Made by a program: the position numbers and the translations under genes | In this document: positions 9,350-18,175 of the stretch, piece by piece | How positions within the stretch are numbered: the first letter of the stretch is position 1 | Layout: each line of letters starts with the position of its first letter | Assembly: GCF_002982075.1 (NCBI RefSeq) | Contig: NZ_PUEJ01000005.1 | Coordinates: 558,001-622,000, forward strand | Origin: Labrys okinawensis | GTDB taxonomy: Bacteria; Pseudomonadota; Alphaproteobacteria; Rhizobiales; Labraceae | Direction of reading: 5' to 3' | DNA: 64,000 bases | The notes under the pieces: model-generated | What the model saw: only the letters and a program-made list of their open reading frames with translations | What the model was told of the DNA's origin: nothing | Databases searched by the model: none

Positions 9350-12300
9350 GTCTGCGGCATCGCCTGCGGCTTGCGGGCAAAGCGCTCACGCAGCCGCTCG
9401 AAGCCGAGATAGATCACCGGCGTGGTGTAGAGCGTCAGCAGCTGGCTGAGCAGCAAACCGCCGATGATGGTGATGCCGAGCGGTATGCGCAGTTCCGATC
9501 CCATGCCGTGGCCGAGCGCCAGGGGCAGGGCGCCGAACAGGGCGGCCAGGGTGGTCATCATGATGGGGCGGAAGCGCAGGGCGGATGCGGTGACGATCGC
9601 CTCATGCGGATCCAGGCCCTGCTCGCGCTGCGCCTCGATGGCGAAGTCGATCATCATGATGGCGTTCTTCTTCACGATGCCCATCAGGAGCACGATGCCG
9701 ATCAGCGCGATGAGCGAAAGCTCGTGGCCGGTATATTCGAGCGCGAGCAGGGCGCCGACGCCGGCCGATGGCAGTGTCGAGAGGATCGTCACCGGATGGA
9801 TCGCGCTCTCATAGAGGACGCCCAGCACGATATAGATGGTGATCACCGCCGCCAGGATCAGCCAGGGCTGGTTGGCGAGCGAGGAGGAGAACTCCGCCGC
9901 GTCGCCGGTGAAGCGGGTGGAGATCGACGCCGGCATGCCGATCGCGGCCTGTGCCTTGCGGATCGCGGCGACGGCGTCGCTGAGCGAGGCTCCATGAGCG
10001 ACATCGAAACTGATGGTCGCCGAAGGGAACTGATCGTCGTGCTCGACCACCAGCGGTGCCGTCTCATGACGGATGCTGGTGAAGGCGCTGAGGGGAACCT
10101 GGTTGTCGGTGGCGCCCGATGCTGTCGGTATGTTGGTTGCCGTGCCGCTGGCGCCGACCGTCCCCGCGGTGGGATTGGTGGTGGTGGCAAGCCCCGACGT
10201 GCTGGCGGAACTGGCAACATAGATCCGGCTAAGCACGCTCGGCCCCACCTGGTCGTCCGGCCCCGCTTCCAGGATGACGCGATACTGGTTGGCCTGCGCA
10301 TAGATGGTGGCGATCTGGCGCTGGCCGAAAGCGTTGTTCAGGGCGTTGGAGACGTCTTGCATGGAGACGCCGAGACGGGACGCCGTGTCCCGGTCGACAT
10401 CCACGAACAGCTTGGCACCGCCATTCTGCACTTCCGAGGTGACGTCGCGCATCACGCCGGAGCGTTCGAGCTCGGCGGCCAACTGATCGGCCCAGCGATC
10501 GACGTCGCCCGCATCGGTTCCGGTCAGCGTATATTGGTAGGGCGCCCGGCCGGCCCGGGCGGTGATGCGGATATCCTGCACGCTCTGATAGGTCACGCGC
10601 AGGCCTGGCAGCCGGTTGGTCTGCGCCTGCAGGCGCTGAATGATATCCGTGGCGTCCGCCTTGCGCGCGCTGCGCGGCTTGAGCACCAGGGAGAGCGAGC
10701 CGGTATTGGAGGTCAGATTGCTCCCGGAGACGCCGATGCTCGCCACAGTGGAGAGGATATCGGGGTCTTTGCGGGCAATGTCGGCAATGATCGCCTGGGC
10801 CTTCTTCATGGCATCGAAGGAGGCGGTCGGCTCAGCCTGGATCACAGCCGTGATCAGCCCGGTGTCCTGCTGGGGCAGGAAGCCCTTCGGCATGGCGATA
10901 TAGAGCCAGATCGTGGTCGCCAGCGTGCCGAGCGTCAGAAGCAGCATCAGGAAGCCATGGCGCAACGTCCACACGAGGCTGGCTCGATAGCCGCGGATGA
11001 CGGTGTCGAAGCCGCGGTCGATCCAATCCAGCAGCCCCTTGCGTTCGCCATGGCCCGATTTGAGCAGGCGCGCGCACATCATCGGCGTCAGGGTCAGCGA
11101 GATCACGGCCGAGACCACCACGGCAATGGTCAGGGTCAGGGCGAATTCGCGGAACATGCGCCCGACGATACCGGTCATGAACAGCAGAGGAATGAAGACG
11201 GCGATCAGCGACACGGTCAGCGAAATGATGGTGAAGCCGATTTCCTTGGCGCCCTTGAGCGCGGCATCGAAAGGCTTCTCCCCTTCCTCGATGTGCCGCA
11301 CGATGTTCTCGATCATCACGATGGCGTCGTCGACCACGAAACCGGCGCCGATGGTGAGCGCCATCAGCGAGAGATTGTCGAGACTGAAGCCGCAGAACCA
11401 CATGACGCCGAAGGAAGCGATCAGCGAGAGCGGCAGCGCGACGCCGGCGATGATGGTGGCGCGCAGGGTCCTGAGAAAGATGAAGACGACGAGGATCACC
11501 AGGCCGACGCTGAGGGCCAGCGTCATCTCCACTTCGTCGATCGAGGCCTGGATGGTCTGGGTGCGATCGTTGACGACCTCGAGCGAAACATCGGCCGGGA
11601 GGCTGCGGCGAAGCTCGGGCAGCGCCGCCAGCACGCTGTTGACCGTGGCGATCACATTGGCGCCCGGCTGGCGCATGATGTCGATCACCACTGCCGGCTG
11701 GCCGTTGTAATAGGCGCCCACGCGCGCGTTCTCCAGGCCCTCGACCACATTGGCGATGTCCTTGAGCCGCACGGGAGCGCTGTTGCGGTAGGCGATCACC
11801 ACGTCGGCGAAGGCATCGGCCGCGCTGATCTGGTCATTGGCCGCGATCGTATAGGACTGGGCCGCGCCGTTGAGCGAACCCTTGGCGCCGGCAACGGTCG
11901 AAGTGGTGATGGCGAGCCTGATGTCCTCCAGGCCGAGGCCATAGGCAGCAGCCCGGGCCAGGTTGACCTGCACCCGCAAGGCCGGGCGCACGCCCCCCTG
12001 CACGTCGACATGGCCGACGCCGCTGACTTCGGCGAAACGCTGGGCCAGCAGGGTATCGGCCATGTCGGACAGGTTGCGGATGGTCTGCGTCTTCGAGCGC
12101 AGCGCCAGCGTCAGGATCGGCGTATCGGCCGGGTTCACCTTGGCATAGCTCGGCGGATAGGGCAGTCCCGAGGGCAGGGTGGAGGCCGAGGCATTGATCG
12201 CCGCCTGCACGTCCTGGGCCGCCCCGTCGATGTCGCGATCGAGATTGAACTGCAGCGTGATCTGGCTGATGCCGAAAGCCGAGGACGACACCATGGTCGC

Positions 12301-12534
12301 AATCGACGGGATCTGACCGAGATTGCGCTCCAAGGGCGCCGTCACCAGTTTTGCCATGGTTTCCGGTTCGGCCCCCGGCAACTGGGTGGTGATCTGGATG
12401 GTCGGGAAATCGACCTGGGGCAGGGGGGCGATCGGCAGGGCAAAATAACCGAGCAGCCCCCCCAGCAGCACGGCGATGCCGAGCAGCGAAGTGGCGATCG
12501 GCCGAAGGATGAAGGGGGCCGATACCCCGTTCAT
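9346..12534 (-). CDS. mdtB: RND efflux permease, first pump subunit (MdtB-like)
   Basis: A 1062-residue RND transporter paralogous to its downstream neighbour. It shows the same topology and GFVVDDAIVMIEN with the proton-relay Asp pair near 401-402. It is longer because of a Ser/Thr/Gly/Ala-rich stretch of about 35 residues (roughly 773-808) inside the second periplasmic loop, directly before VPLSAF, where the neighbour has only a short turn. The start overlaps the adaptor stop by 4 bp, so translation is probably coupled. It should assemble with the MdtC-like subunit and export small hydrophobic compounds. Confidence 0.92.
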   Translation of the reverse strand: MNGVSAPFILRPIATSLLGIAVLLGGLLGYFALPIAPLPQVDFPTIQITTQLPGAEPETMAKLVTAPLERNLGQIPSIATMVSSSAFGISQITLQFNLDRDIDGAAQDVQAAINASASTLPSGLPYPPSYAKVNPADTPILTLALRSKTQTIRNLSDMADTLLAQRFAEVSGVGHVDVQGGVRPALRVQVNLARAAAYGLGLEDIRLAITTSTVAGAKGSLNGAAQSYTIAANDQISAADAFADVVIAYRNSAPVRLKDIANVVEGLENARVGAYYNGQPAVVIDIMRQPGANVIATVNSVLAALPELRRSLPADVSLEVVNDRTQTIQASIDEVEMTLALSVGLVILVVFIFLRTLRATIIAGVALPLSLIASFGVMWFCGFSLDNLSLMALTIGAGFVVDDAIVMIENIVRHIEEGEKPFDAALKGAKEIGFTIISLTVSLIAVFIPLLFMTGIVGRMFREFALTLTIAVVVSAVISLTLTPMMCARLLKSGHGERKGLLDWIDRGFDTVIRGYRASLVWTLRHGFLMLLLTLGTLATTIWLYIAMPKGFLPQQDTGLITAVIQAEPTASFDAMKKAQAIIADIARKDPDILSTVASIGVSGSNLTSNTGSLSLVLKPRSARKADATDIIQRLQAQTNRLPGLRVTYQSVQDIRITARAGRAPYQYTLTGTDAGDVDRWADQLAAELERSGVMRDVTSEVQNGGAKLFVDVDRDTASRLGVSMQDVSNALNNAFGQRQIATIYAQANQYRVILEAGPDDQVGPSVLSRIYVASSASTSGLATTTNPTAGTVGASGTATNIPTASGATDNQVPLSAFTSIRHETAPLVVEHDDQFPSATISFDVAHGASLSDAVAAIRKAQAAIGMPASISTRFTGDAAEFSSSLANQPWLILAAVITIYIVLGVLYESAIHPVTILSTLPSAGVGALLALEYTGHELSLIALIGIVLLMGIVKKNAIMMIDFAIEAQREQGLDPHEAIVTASALRFRPIMMTTLAALFGALPLALGHGMGSELRIPLGITIIGGLLLSQLLTLYTTPVIYLGFERLRERFARKPQAMPQT

Positions 12535-13892
12535 GGCGCTGGCGCTGCGCCGCCGCCCTGCTGGCGACGATGCCCTTTGCGTTGCGGCTGGCCATCCCCA
12601 CCCTCGGCCTTTCCGCCGGTCTCGGGCGTGGCAGCGGGCGTACCCAGGCCTTCGTCGTCCTCGGCCGGCACGGCTCCCGGCTTGGAAACCTCGACCTTGG
12701 CGCCGTCGCTCAACCTGGCGAAGCCGGTGGTGATGATCTTCTCGCCATTCTTCAGGCCGTTATCGACCACAACCTGCTCATCGCCTTGCTGGCTGACGGT
12801 GACCGGACGCATCTTGGCGGTGCTGTCATCACCGAGCACATAGACGAAGGTACCGTTGGGACCACGCTGGATTGCGGCGGTCGGCGCAACCACGACGCCT
12901 GCCAGTGTTCTCACCTTCAGCTTGGCGTTTACGAACGCGCCCGGCCACAACCCCAGCGTATCGTTGGGAAAAATGGCCTTGAGCTGAATCGTGCCGGTGC
13001 TGGCATCCACCTCGTTGTTGATGACTTCGAGCTTGCCCGTGTCGATCAGGACCTTGTTGTCGCCGCGAAGGGCCTCGACCTGCAGCGGCTCCTTGCCGCT
13101 GGCCGGGGCGATCTCGGCCAAGGCCTGTTGCGGCACCGAGAACAGCACGGCGATGGGCTTGAGCTGCGTCAGCGTGACCAGGCCCGTGCTGCCCGATGCC
13201 TGGACGACATTACCCACATCCACATTGCGAATACCGGCGCGGCCGTCGATCGGCGCGGTAATGGTGGTGTAGGCCAGGGTTGCCCGGGCGCTGGCAATGG
13301 CTGCGTCATCGGATTTGAGCTGCGCCTCGTATTGCGCCACGGTGGCGCGCTGCGTATCGGCTGTCTGCCGGGTTACCGAATTGCTGGCGGCCAGGCCGAC
13401 ATAGCGTTCGAGGTCGCGCCTGGCATTATCGAGCAGGGCTTGGTCCTGGGCTCTCTTGGCGATGGCCTGGTCCAGCGCAGCCTTGTAGGTCGAATCGTCG
13501 ATGCGGGCGATCACGTCCCCCTTTTTGACGTCCTGCCCCTCCCGAAAAGGCATGTCGACGATCTGTCCGCTGACCTGGGGCGTGATCGTCACGGTATTGT
13601 AGGCCTTCACAGTGCCGACCCCGTAGAGATAGACCGGCACGTCGGCCGTCTTGGCCTCGGCAATCAGCACGGGCAGGGGGCCGCCATCGAAGCTGCCGCG
13701 GCGCCCGCGGCGCCCGCCGCCCGCCCTCGATACCGCGGGCGTACCCTGGCCCGCGCTCTCGGCCGGCGGCAGATAGGCCTGCAGCCATGGCGGAGCCGAG
13801 GCGCGCCAGCGGTCGCGCGTCACATAGGCCGCCCCAATTCCGGCAGCCAGCAGAACGGCCAATGTCGCGAGGCTGCGCGAAAATCTGGGCAT
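12531..13892 (-). CDS. mdtA: RND efflux periplasmic adaptor (MdtA-like)
   Basis: A 453-residue membrane fusion protein. One N-terminal hydrophobic segment (about residues 8-24) anchors it in the inner membrane; there is no lipobox Cys. A basic Gly/Arg-rich linker follows, then the biotinyl-lipoyl-like half-motifs (VSGQIVDMPFREGQDVKKGD and APIDGRAGIRNVDVGN), a coiled-coil hairpin between them (about 150-230), and beta-barrel and membrane-proximal domains. The C-terminus is Gly/Pro/Gln-rich. It links the two RND pumps to the outer-membrane channel encoded upstream. It lies 64 bp after the OMF gene and overlaps the next gene by 4 bp. Confidence 0.92.
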   Translation of the reverse strand: MPRFSRSLATLAVLLAAGIGAAYVTRDRWRASAPPWLQAYLPPAESAGQGTPAVSRAGGGRRGRRGSFDGGPLPVLIAEAKTADVPVYLYGVGTVKAYNTVTITPQVSGQIVDMPFREGQDVKKGDVIARIDDSTYKAALDQAIAKRAQDQALLDNARRDLERYVGLAASNSVTRQTADTQRATVAQYEAQLKSDDAAIASARATLAYTTITAPIDGRAGIRNVDVGNVVQASGSTGLVTLTQLKPIAVLFSVPQQALAEIAPASGKEPLQVEALRGDNKVLIDTGKLEVINNEVDASTGTIQLKAIFPNDTLGLWPGAFVNAKLKVRTLAGVVVAPTAAIQRGPNGTFVYVLGDDSTAKMRPVTVSQQGDEQVVVDNGLKNGEKIITTGFARLSDGAKVEVSKPGAVPAEDDEGLGTPAATPETGGKAEGGDGQPQRKGHRRQQGGGAAPAP

Positions 13893-13956
13893 TTCAACTC
13901 ACTCGAATCGGCAACGGGCGCGAGCAGGGTTTCGCATCACCACGAACGCCCTAGTT

Positions 13957-15384
13957 TTACGGCATTTGCGCGGCGGATGCGGTCCAGCCGCCGCCCAAAG
14001 CCTGATGCAGGCTGATCAACGCCTGCAGACGCAGCAGCTTGACCTGTATCAGCGTGTCCTGGGCGTTGAAGAGGGTTTGTTCGGTCTGCAACACGGTGAC
14101 CAGATCGACCGTGCCTTCGCGCAATTGCTGCTCGGAGATGCTGTAGGCCTTGCGCGAACTTATCACCACGGCCTGCTGCAACGCCTCCTGGCGGGCGTAT
14201 TGGCGCACGGCCGCCAAGGCGTTCTCGACATCGACGAACGCCTGCACCACCGTCTTGCGATAGGCCGCGACCTGGGCGCTCTGCACGCCGTTGGCCCGTT
14301 CGACATTGCCGCGCAGGGTTCCGCCATCGAAAATGGGTTGTGTCAGGCCTGCCGCGATCGAATAGAAACCCGAGGCCGGGTCGAACAGGCTCTTGAGCGC
14401 AGCACTCTGCACGCCGCCTTGGCCGGTCAGGGAAATCGAGGGGAATTGGGCGGCTCGCGCCGACAAGGCATCCTGATGGGACGCCATCAGACTGGCTTCT
14501 GCGGCCGCGATATCGGGCCGGCGCGTCAGCAATTGCGAGGGAAGTCCTGCCGCGACGACCGGCACGCGCAAACGTCCCAGGCCGCCGCCCTTGATGTCTA
14601 CCAAGGCGGGAGGCTTGCCGACCAGGAGGGCGACAGCGGCCTTGTTCTGCGCTACCGATAGTTCGAGGGGCGGGATGCTGGCGCGCTGCTGGTCGAGCAG
14701 GCTCTGCTGCTGGGCGACCTGCAGCGACGTCGCCGTCCCGGCTTTGAGCTGGTTGTTGATCAGCGCCATGATCCGGCTCGCACTGGCGACGTTCTCGCGC
14801 GCAATGCGCAATCGATCCTGCGCTGCAAGGATGGAGAAATAGGCATCCGCCACGTTGGCGATCGCCGTCAGCTCCACGGTATCGCGGTCGAAGCGACTTG
14901 CCGCCTCGCTCGACCTGGCACTGGCCAGGGCCTGGCTGTTCTTGCCCCAGAAATCGATCTCGTAGCTGGCGCTCGCCGACAAGCCATAGGTGGCGCGACC
15001 GCGCCCGACGCGCCCCGTCGCGGAGGCAGCACGGGCTCGCTGCGCCGAGACGTCGCCGTCGATCTGGGGAAACAGCGGCGCCCTGGCGATCGTAATGCCC
15101 GCCTGCGCCTGTTCGATATTGGCGATGGCGGTCGCGATGTCGAGATTGCCCATCTGCGCCTGAGCGACCAGTGCCGTCAGCTCGGGGGAGCCGAAACTGC
15201 GCCACCAATCCGTCCGCAGCGGCTCGGACGGCTTGGCTTTCGCAGCCTGGTCGTAGGCGCTCGGCACGGCAATCGCGAGATTGAGCGGGCGAACATCGGC
15301 GCAACCCGCCAGGATCGCCGTAAGCCCGGTCAACGTACCGACTGCCATTGCTGAAGTACGCATCTGACGAAGAGAAAACTTCAC
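13957..15384 (-). CDS. Outer membrane efflux lipoprotein, NodT family
   Basis: An outer-membrane factor of the TolC/NodT/OprM class, 475 residues from the chosen start. A GTG at 15384 is preferred over upstream starts: an AAGG element lies about 9 nt before it and the protein then begins with a normal lipoprotein signal ending in the lipobox LAGC (Cys about 27). The body shows the duplicated OEP repeats with long helices (for example SLLDQQRASIPPLELSVAQN) and DIAAAEASLMASHQDALSAR. It is the first gene of the minus-strand efflux operon and supplies the exit duct for the MdtABC-like pump. Confidence 0.9.
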   Translation of the reverse strand: MKFSLRQMRTSAMAVGTLTGLTAILAGCADVRPLNLAIAVPSAYDQAAKAKPSEPLRTDWWRSFGSPELTALVAQAQMGNLDIATAIANIEQAQAGITIARAPLFPQIDGDVSAQRARAASATGRVGRGRATYGLSASASYEIDFWGKNSQALASARSSEAASRFDRDTVELTAIANVADAYFSILAAQDRLRIARENVASASRIMALINNQLKAGTATSLQVAQQQSLLDQQRASIPPLELSVAQNKAAVALLVGKPPALVDIKGGGLGRLRVPVVAAGLPSQLLTRRPDIAAAEASLMASHQDALSARAAQFPSISLTGQGGVQSAALKSLFDPASGFYSIAAGLTQPIFDGGTLRGNVERANGVQSAQVAAYRKTVVQAFVDVENALAAVRQYARQEALQQAVVISSRKAYSISEQQLREGTVDLVTVLQTEQTLFNAQDTLIQVKLLRLQALISLHQALGGGWTASAAQMP

Positions 15385-16014
15385 GATGGAGCCTTCAAAA
15401 AGGGGCGATCCAGCGAAACTAGGGCAGGAATCACCAACATGCCAAACACATAGCCAAGTCACTGGCCTTGTGCGAGCGACGCGGGAGCCCCTGTTTGCTG
15501 TCGAGCGCCATTCCTCGATTCCTTTCCGTCATCCGTCCGGCCTCAAACTGGTGGGGTGACTATGGCAGCACCGTGTTTGCGGGGGTCGTTCTGCTCTGTA
15601 AAGTTGTGTGAAGTGAACTTTTTTGCCGGCAATCGAACAGTGCTCGCCTGCACTGGTTAACTGCCCTTTTCTTACTGATTTTGCTCAGAAAATATTGGCT
15701 TCACCGCAGCGGCTACGACGCCTGGGTCAGTGTCCTGGTGCCGCAAGGGCCCGTTCGGGGGCTTTCAATTTGTCAGATCTTGCGCTATCGGCTGTTTACG
15801 GTTTGGAAACCCTGCCGCAATTTGGACGCAATGTCAGGGCGTCTTTATGGCGAAATTCGGGGAATTTCATAACCGGACACGAAGCGCAGAACGGCTTCGT
15901 GCTTCGAAATGAAACAGCAGGTTGCGTTCGTACTGCGCCCCGCCATGTCGTGTTGACACGCCATGGCCGCACGCAGACCACGGCGCCTCTTTGCTCCATA
16001 AGAAGGGTTCTGAG
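15385..16014. other. Divergent intergenic region, efflux operon / rlpA
   Basis: About 630 bp without a credible gene. Small open frames here lack codon bias or recognisable domains. A T-rich stretch (15600-15690) may include promoters for one or both directions. No regulator gene for the efflux operon is adjacent and I see no clear operator. Confidence 0.45.
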
Positions 16015-17169
16015 ATGGCGGAAAACCTCTCGGCTGTTCCAAATTGCGTCGAGTTGCGTATTTCCGACACTTCATCTCCTTCCCGGGTATCCGGAGCGGT
16101 CGCCAAGGCGACCATTGCCCTTGTTGGCTGCGCCGCATTGGCCAGCTGCGCAGCGCCCAATCAGGCCTACGCCCCCAAGCCTGCCACCACGCAGGTTGCC
16201 GCCGCCACAAGCACGACCGTGGTGCCCCCGCCTGCCGGCATGCGCGTTGCCACCCCTCCTGTCCGCAGCAAGAACGGCACGGACAAACCCTATGCCATCG
16301 GCGGCAAGCGCTATGTGCCGGCAAGCCATGATTCCAAATACACCGCCGTCGGCCTGGCATCCTGGTACGGTCCGGGCTTCAACGGCCGCAAGACGGCCGT
16401 GGGCGAGCGCTTCGACATGATGGGCCTTTCGGCCGCACACAAGACCATGCCGCTGCCGAGCTATGCGCGCGTCACCAATCTGAGCAATGGCACCTCGATC
16501 GTCGTTCGTGTGAACGATCGTGGCCCCTATGTGCATGGCCGCCTGATCGACCTGTCGAGCCGGGCCGCCGACCTGCTGCAATTCAAGGGCTCCGGTGTGG
16601 GGCGGGTGAAGGTCGAATATGTGGGTCGTGCCCCCGAATCCGGGTCCGACAACAAGATGCTGATGGCGACCTTGCGGACCGATGGTACGCCGGCACCGCT
16701 GCCGGCCGGTGTCTCCAACACAATGGTTGCCGACGCGGCGCCGCCAACGCGCCCCACCGCGACACCGATCCTGCCGGTCCAGCCGGTGACGCAGGTCGCT
16801 TCGGCAACCGAAGCCAAGCCCTCCAGGCTCGCAACCCCCGAGATCAAGCCGGTGGTGGTGCCGCCGGTCATCGCCCAGGCCGATCCGATGGATCCGCCGG
16901 TTGCAACGACCGAAGTGGCTGGCCTCAGCAACATGGCGTTCACGCCGCTGCCCCCCTCGCGCCCGCGCAGTTCGGATGGTGTCCTGGGCAAGGTGCCGGC
17001 CGGTTCGATCGGTCAGGTCAACCTGGCGAAGGCCAAGGCCCCGGACGCTTCGGTGGAGCCCGCCATGGCCGTGCAGCCGACAGCCCAGGCCTTTGCCGCG
17101 ACACCGGCTCATGCGCCTGCGGTTCTGGTGCCGACCCCGCCGGTCACCGCTTCGATGGCCGGTCAATAG
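16015..17169 (+). CDS. rlpA: RlpA family septal ring lytic transglycosylase / lipoprotein
   Basis: A 384-residue protein starting at ATG 16015 with AAGGG upstream. A hydrophobic signal ends in LASC, a lipobox-like site near residue 43. The double-psi beta-barrel follows (about residues 110-205): ASWYGPGFNGRKT, GERFDM, AAHKTMPLPSYARV and VRVNDRGPY, keeping the Glu, His and Asp needed by active RlpA enzymes. After it comes a long Pro/Ala/Thr-rich tail. A SPOR domain is not evident, so septal targeting through denuded glycan is not supported by sequence. Predicted role: cleavage of peptide-free peptidoglycan strands during division. Confidence 0.88.
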   Translation: MAENLSAVPNCVELRISDTSSPSRVSGAVAKATIALVGCAALASCAAPNQAYAPKPATTQVAAATSTTVVPPPAGMRVATPPVRSKNGTDKPYAIGGKRYVPASHDSKYTAVGLASWYGPGFNGRKTAVGERFDMMGLSAAHKTMPLPSYARVTNLSNGTSIVVRVNDRGPYVHGRLIDLSSRAADLLQFKGSGVGRVKVEYVGRAPESGSDNKMLMATLRTDGTPAPLPAGVSNTMVADAAPPTRPTATPILPVQPVTQVASATEAKPSRLATPEIKPVVVPPVIAQADPMDPPVATTEVAGLSNMAFTPLPPSRPRSSDGVLGKVPAGSIGQVNLAKAKAPDASVEPAMAVQPTAQAFAATPAHAPAVLVPTPPVTASMAGQ

Positions 17170-17199
17170 GCTAAAACGCCAGTCATACGAAAAATCAAA

Positions 17200-17235
17200 A
17201 AGCTCGCACATGCCTTTGTGCGAGCTTCTTTTTTT
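17200..17235 (+). terminator. Rho-independent terminator after rlpA
   Basis: An 11-bp perfect stem (17200-17210 with 17217-17227), 6-nt loop, then CTTTTTTT. A run of A residues before the stem makes it potentially bidirectional, serving the convergent sseA gene as well, although sseA ends about 85 bp away. Confidence 0.9.
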
Positions 17236-17320
17236 GGAGATGGAGCAATTCCCGCCGGTGCGCGGGCAAGCGGTGCGGGCGGGCCATGAAACCTGCAGCG
17301 AAGTGGTCGAATGAGGCGCT

Positions 17321-18166
17321 TCAATCGCCCTTTGCCAGAGGCAGATCCGGCCGAGCTCCCCATTCGGCCCAGGACCCGTCATAGATGCCTTGGACCGGTT
17401 TGCCGACGGCATCGAAAGCCAGGGCCAGAATGGCAGCCGACACGCCCGAGCCACAACTCGTCACCAACGGCTTCTGAGTATCGATGCCGGCAGCCTTCAT
17501 CGCGTTGTGGATCGCCTCGGGAGAGGCCAAGCGGCCGTTTTCGACAACAGCAGCATAGGGCAGGTTACGGGCGCCCGGCATGTGCCCCGGCCGTACACCC
17601 GGACGCGGTTCCGGCGCGTCGCCGCGGAAGCGCTCGGCGGGCCGAGCATCGACGATTTCCGCACTGCCTTCCGCCAAGGCTGCCTGGACCTCGCCGACAC
17701 TCTTTACCTGGCTGCCGTCGAAACGCGCGGTGAAGCGAGCCGGCACCGGATGCGGCTCACCAGTTTCGATCGGACGGTTCTCGGCCTGCCAAAGCGGAAA
17801 GCCGCCGTCGAGGATGGAGACCTTGGATGCACCGAAGATCCGGAAGGTCCACCAGACCCGTGGGGCCGAGAACAAACCCGCACCGTCATAGACGACGATA
17901 TGCTTGTTCTCGCTGATGCCGAGGGCGCCGACGGCTGCAGAGAAAACCTCGGGACTTGGGAGCATGTGAGGCAGCCCGCTGCTCGCATCGACGATCTTGT
18001 CGATATCGAAGAAGACGGCACCGGGAATATGGGCAGCCAGATATTCCGCATGGCCATTGCGATTGGTCGCCGGCAAATGCCATGAGCCATCGACGATCGC
18101 CAAATTCTCGTCGCCGAGATGCGCGGCCAGCCAGGCCGTGGAAACCAGATGGGGAGAGGAGGTCAT
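17321..18166 (-). CDS. sseA: 3-mercaptopyruvate sulfurtransferase
   Basis: A 281-residue tandem rhodanese protein. The N-terminal inactive rhodanese domain covers roughly residues 1-150 and the C-terminal catalytic domain the rest. The active-site loop is CGSGVSA, with the persulfide-carrying Cys near 238, which fits mercaptopyruvate sulfurtransferases (CGSGVT/S) better than thiosulfate rhodaneses (CRKGVT). It transfers sulfur from 3-mercaptopyruvate to thiols or cyanide in the cytosol. It lies 9 bp after the Sel1-repeat gene and may be co-transcribed with the pentose phosphate run upstream. Confidence 0.92.
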   Translation of the reverse strand: MTSSPHLVSTAWLAAHLGDENLAIVDGSWHLPATNRNGHAEYLAAHIPGAVFFDIDKIVDASSGLPHMLPSPEVFSAAVGALGISENKHIVVYDGAGLFSAPRVWWTFRIFGASKVSILDGGFPLWQAENRPIETGEPHPVPARFTARFDGSQVKSVGEVQAALAEGSAEIVDARPAERFRGDAPEPRPGVRPGHMPGARNLPYAAVVENGRLASPEAIHNAMKAAGIDTQKPLVTSCGSGVSAAILALAFDAVGKPVQGIYDGSWAEWGARPDLPLAKGD

Positions 18167-18175
18167 GGTGTATTC

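Noticed and set aside
9508..12843. A 1111-codon open frame on the plus strand, antisense to the MdtB-like pump gene
   Set aside because: Its product is Arg/Gly/His/Asp-rich with no domain; the length is a by-product of GC-biased third codon positions on the real minus-strand gene.
12570..14015. Long plus-strand frame antisense to the adaptor gene
   Set aside because: Composition is typical of a shadow frame, and the minus strand encodes a complete MFP with all family motifs.
15623..16420. A 265-codon frame running through the rlpA promoter and signal region
   Set aside because: It is out of frame with rlpA, overlaps its coding sequence and gives a Pro/Arg-rich product without domains.
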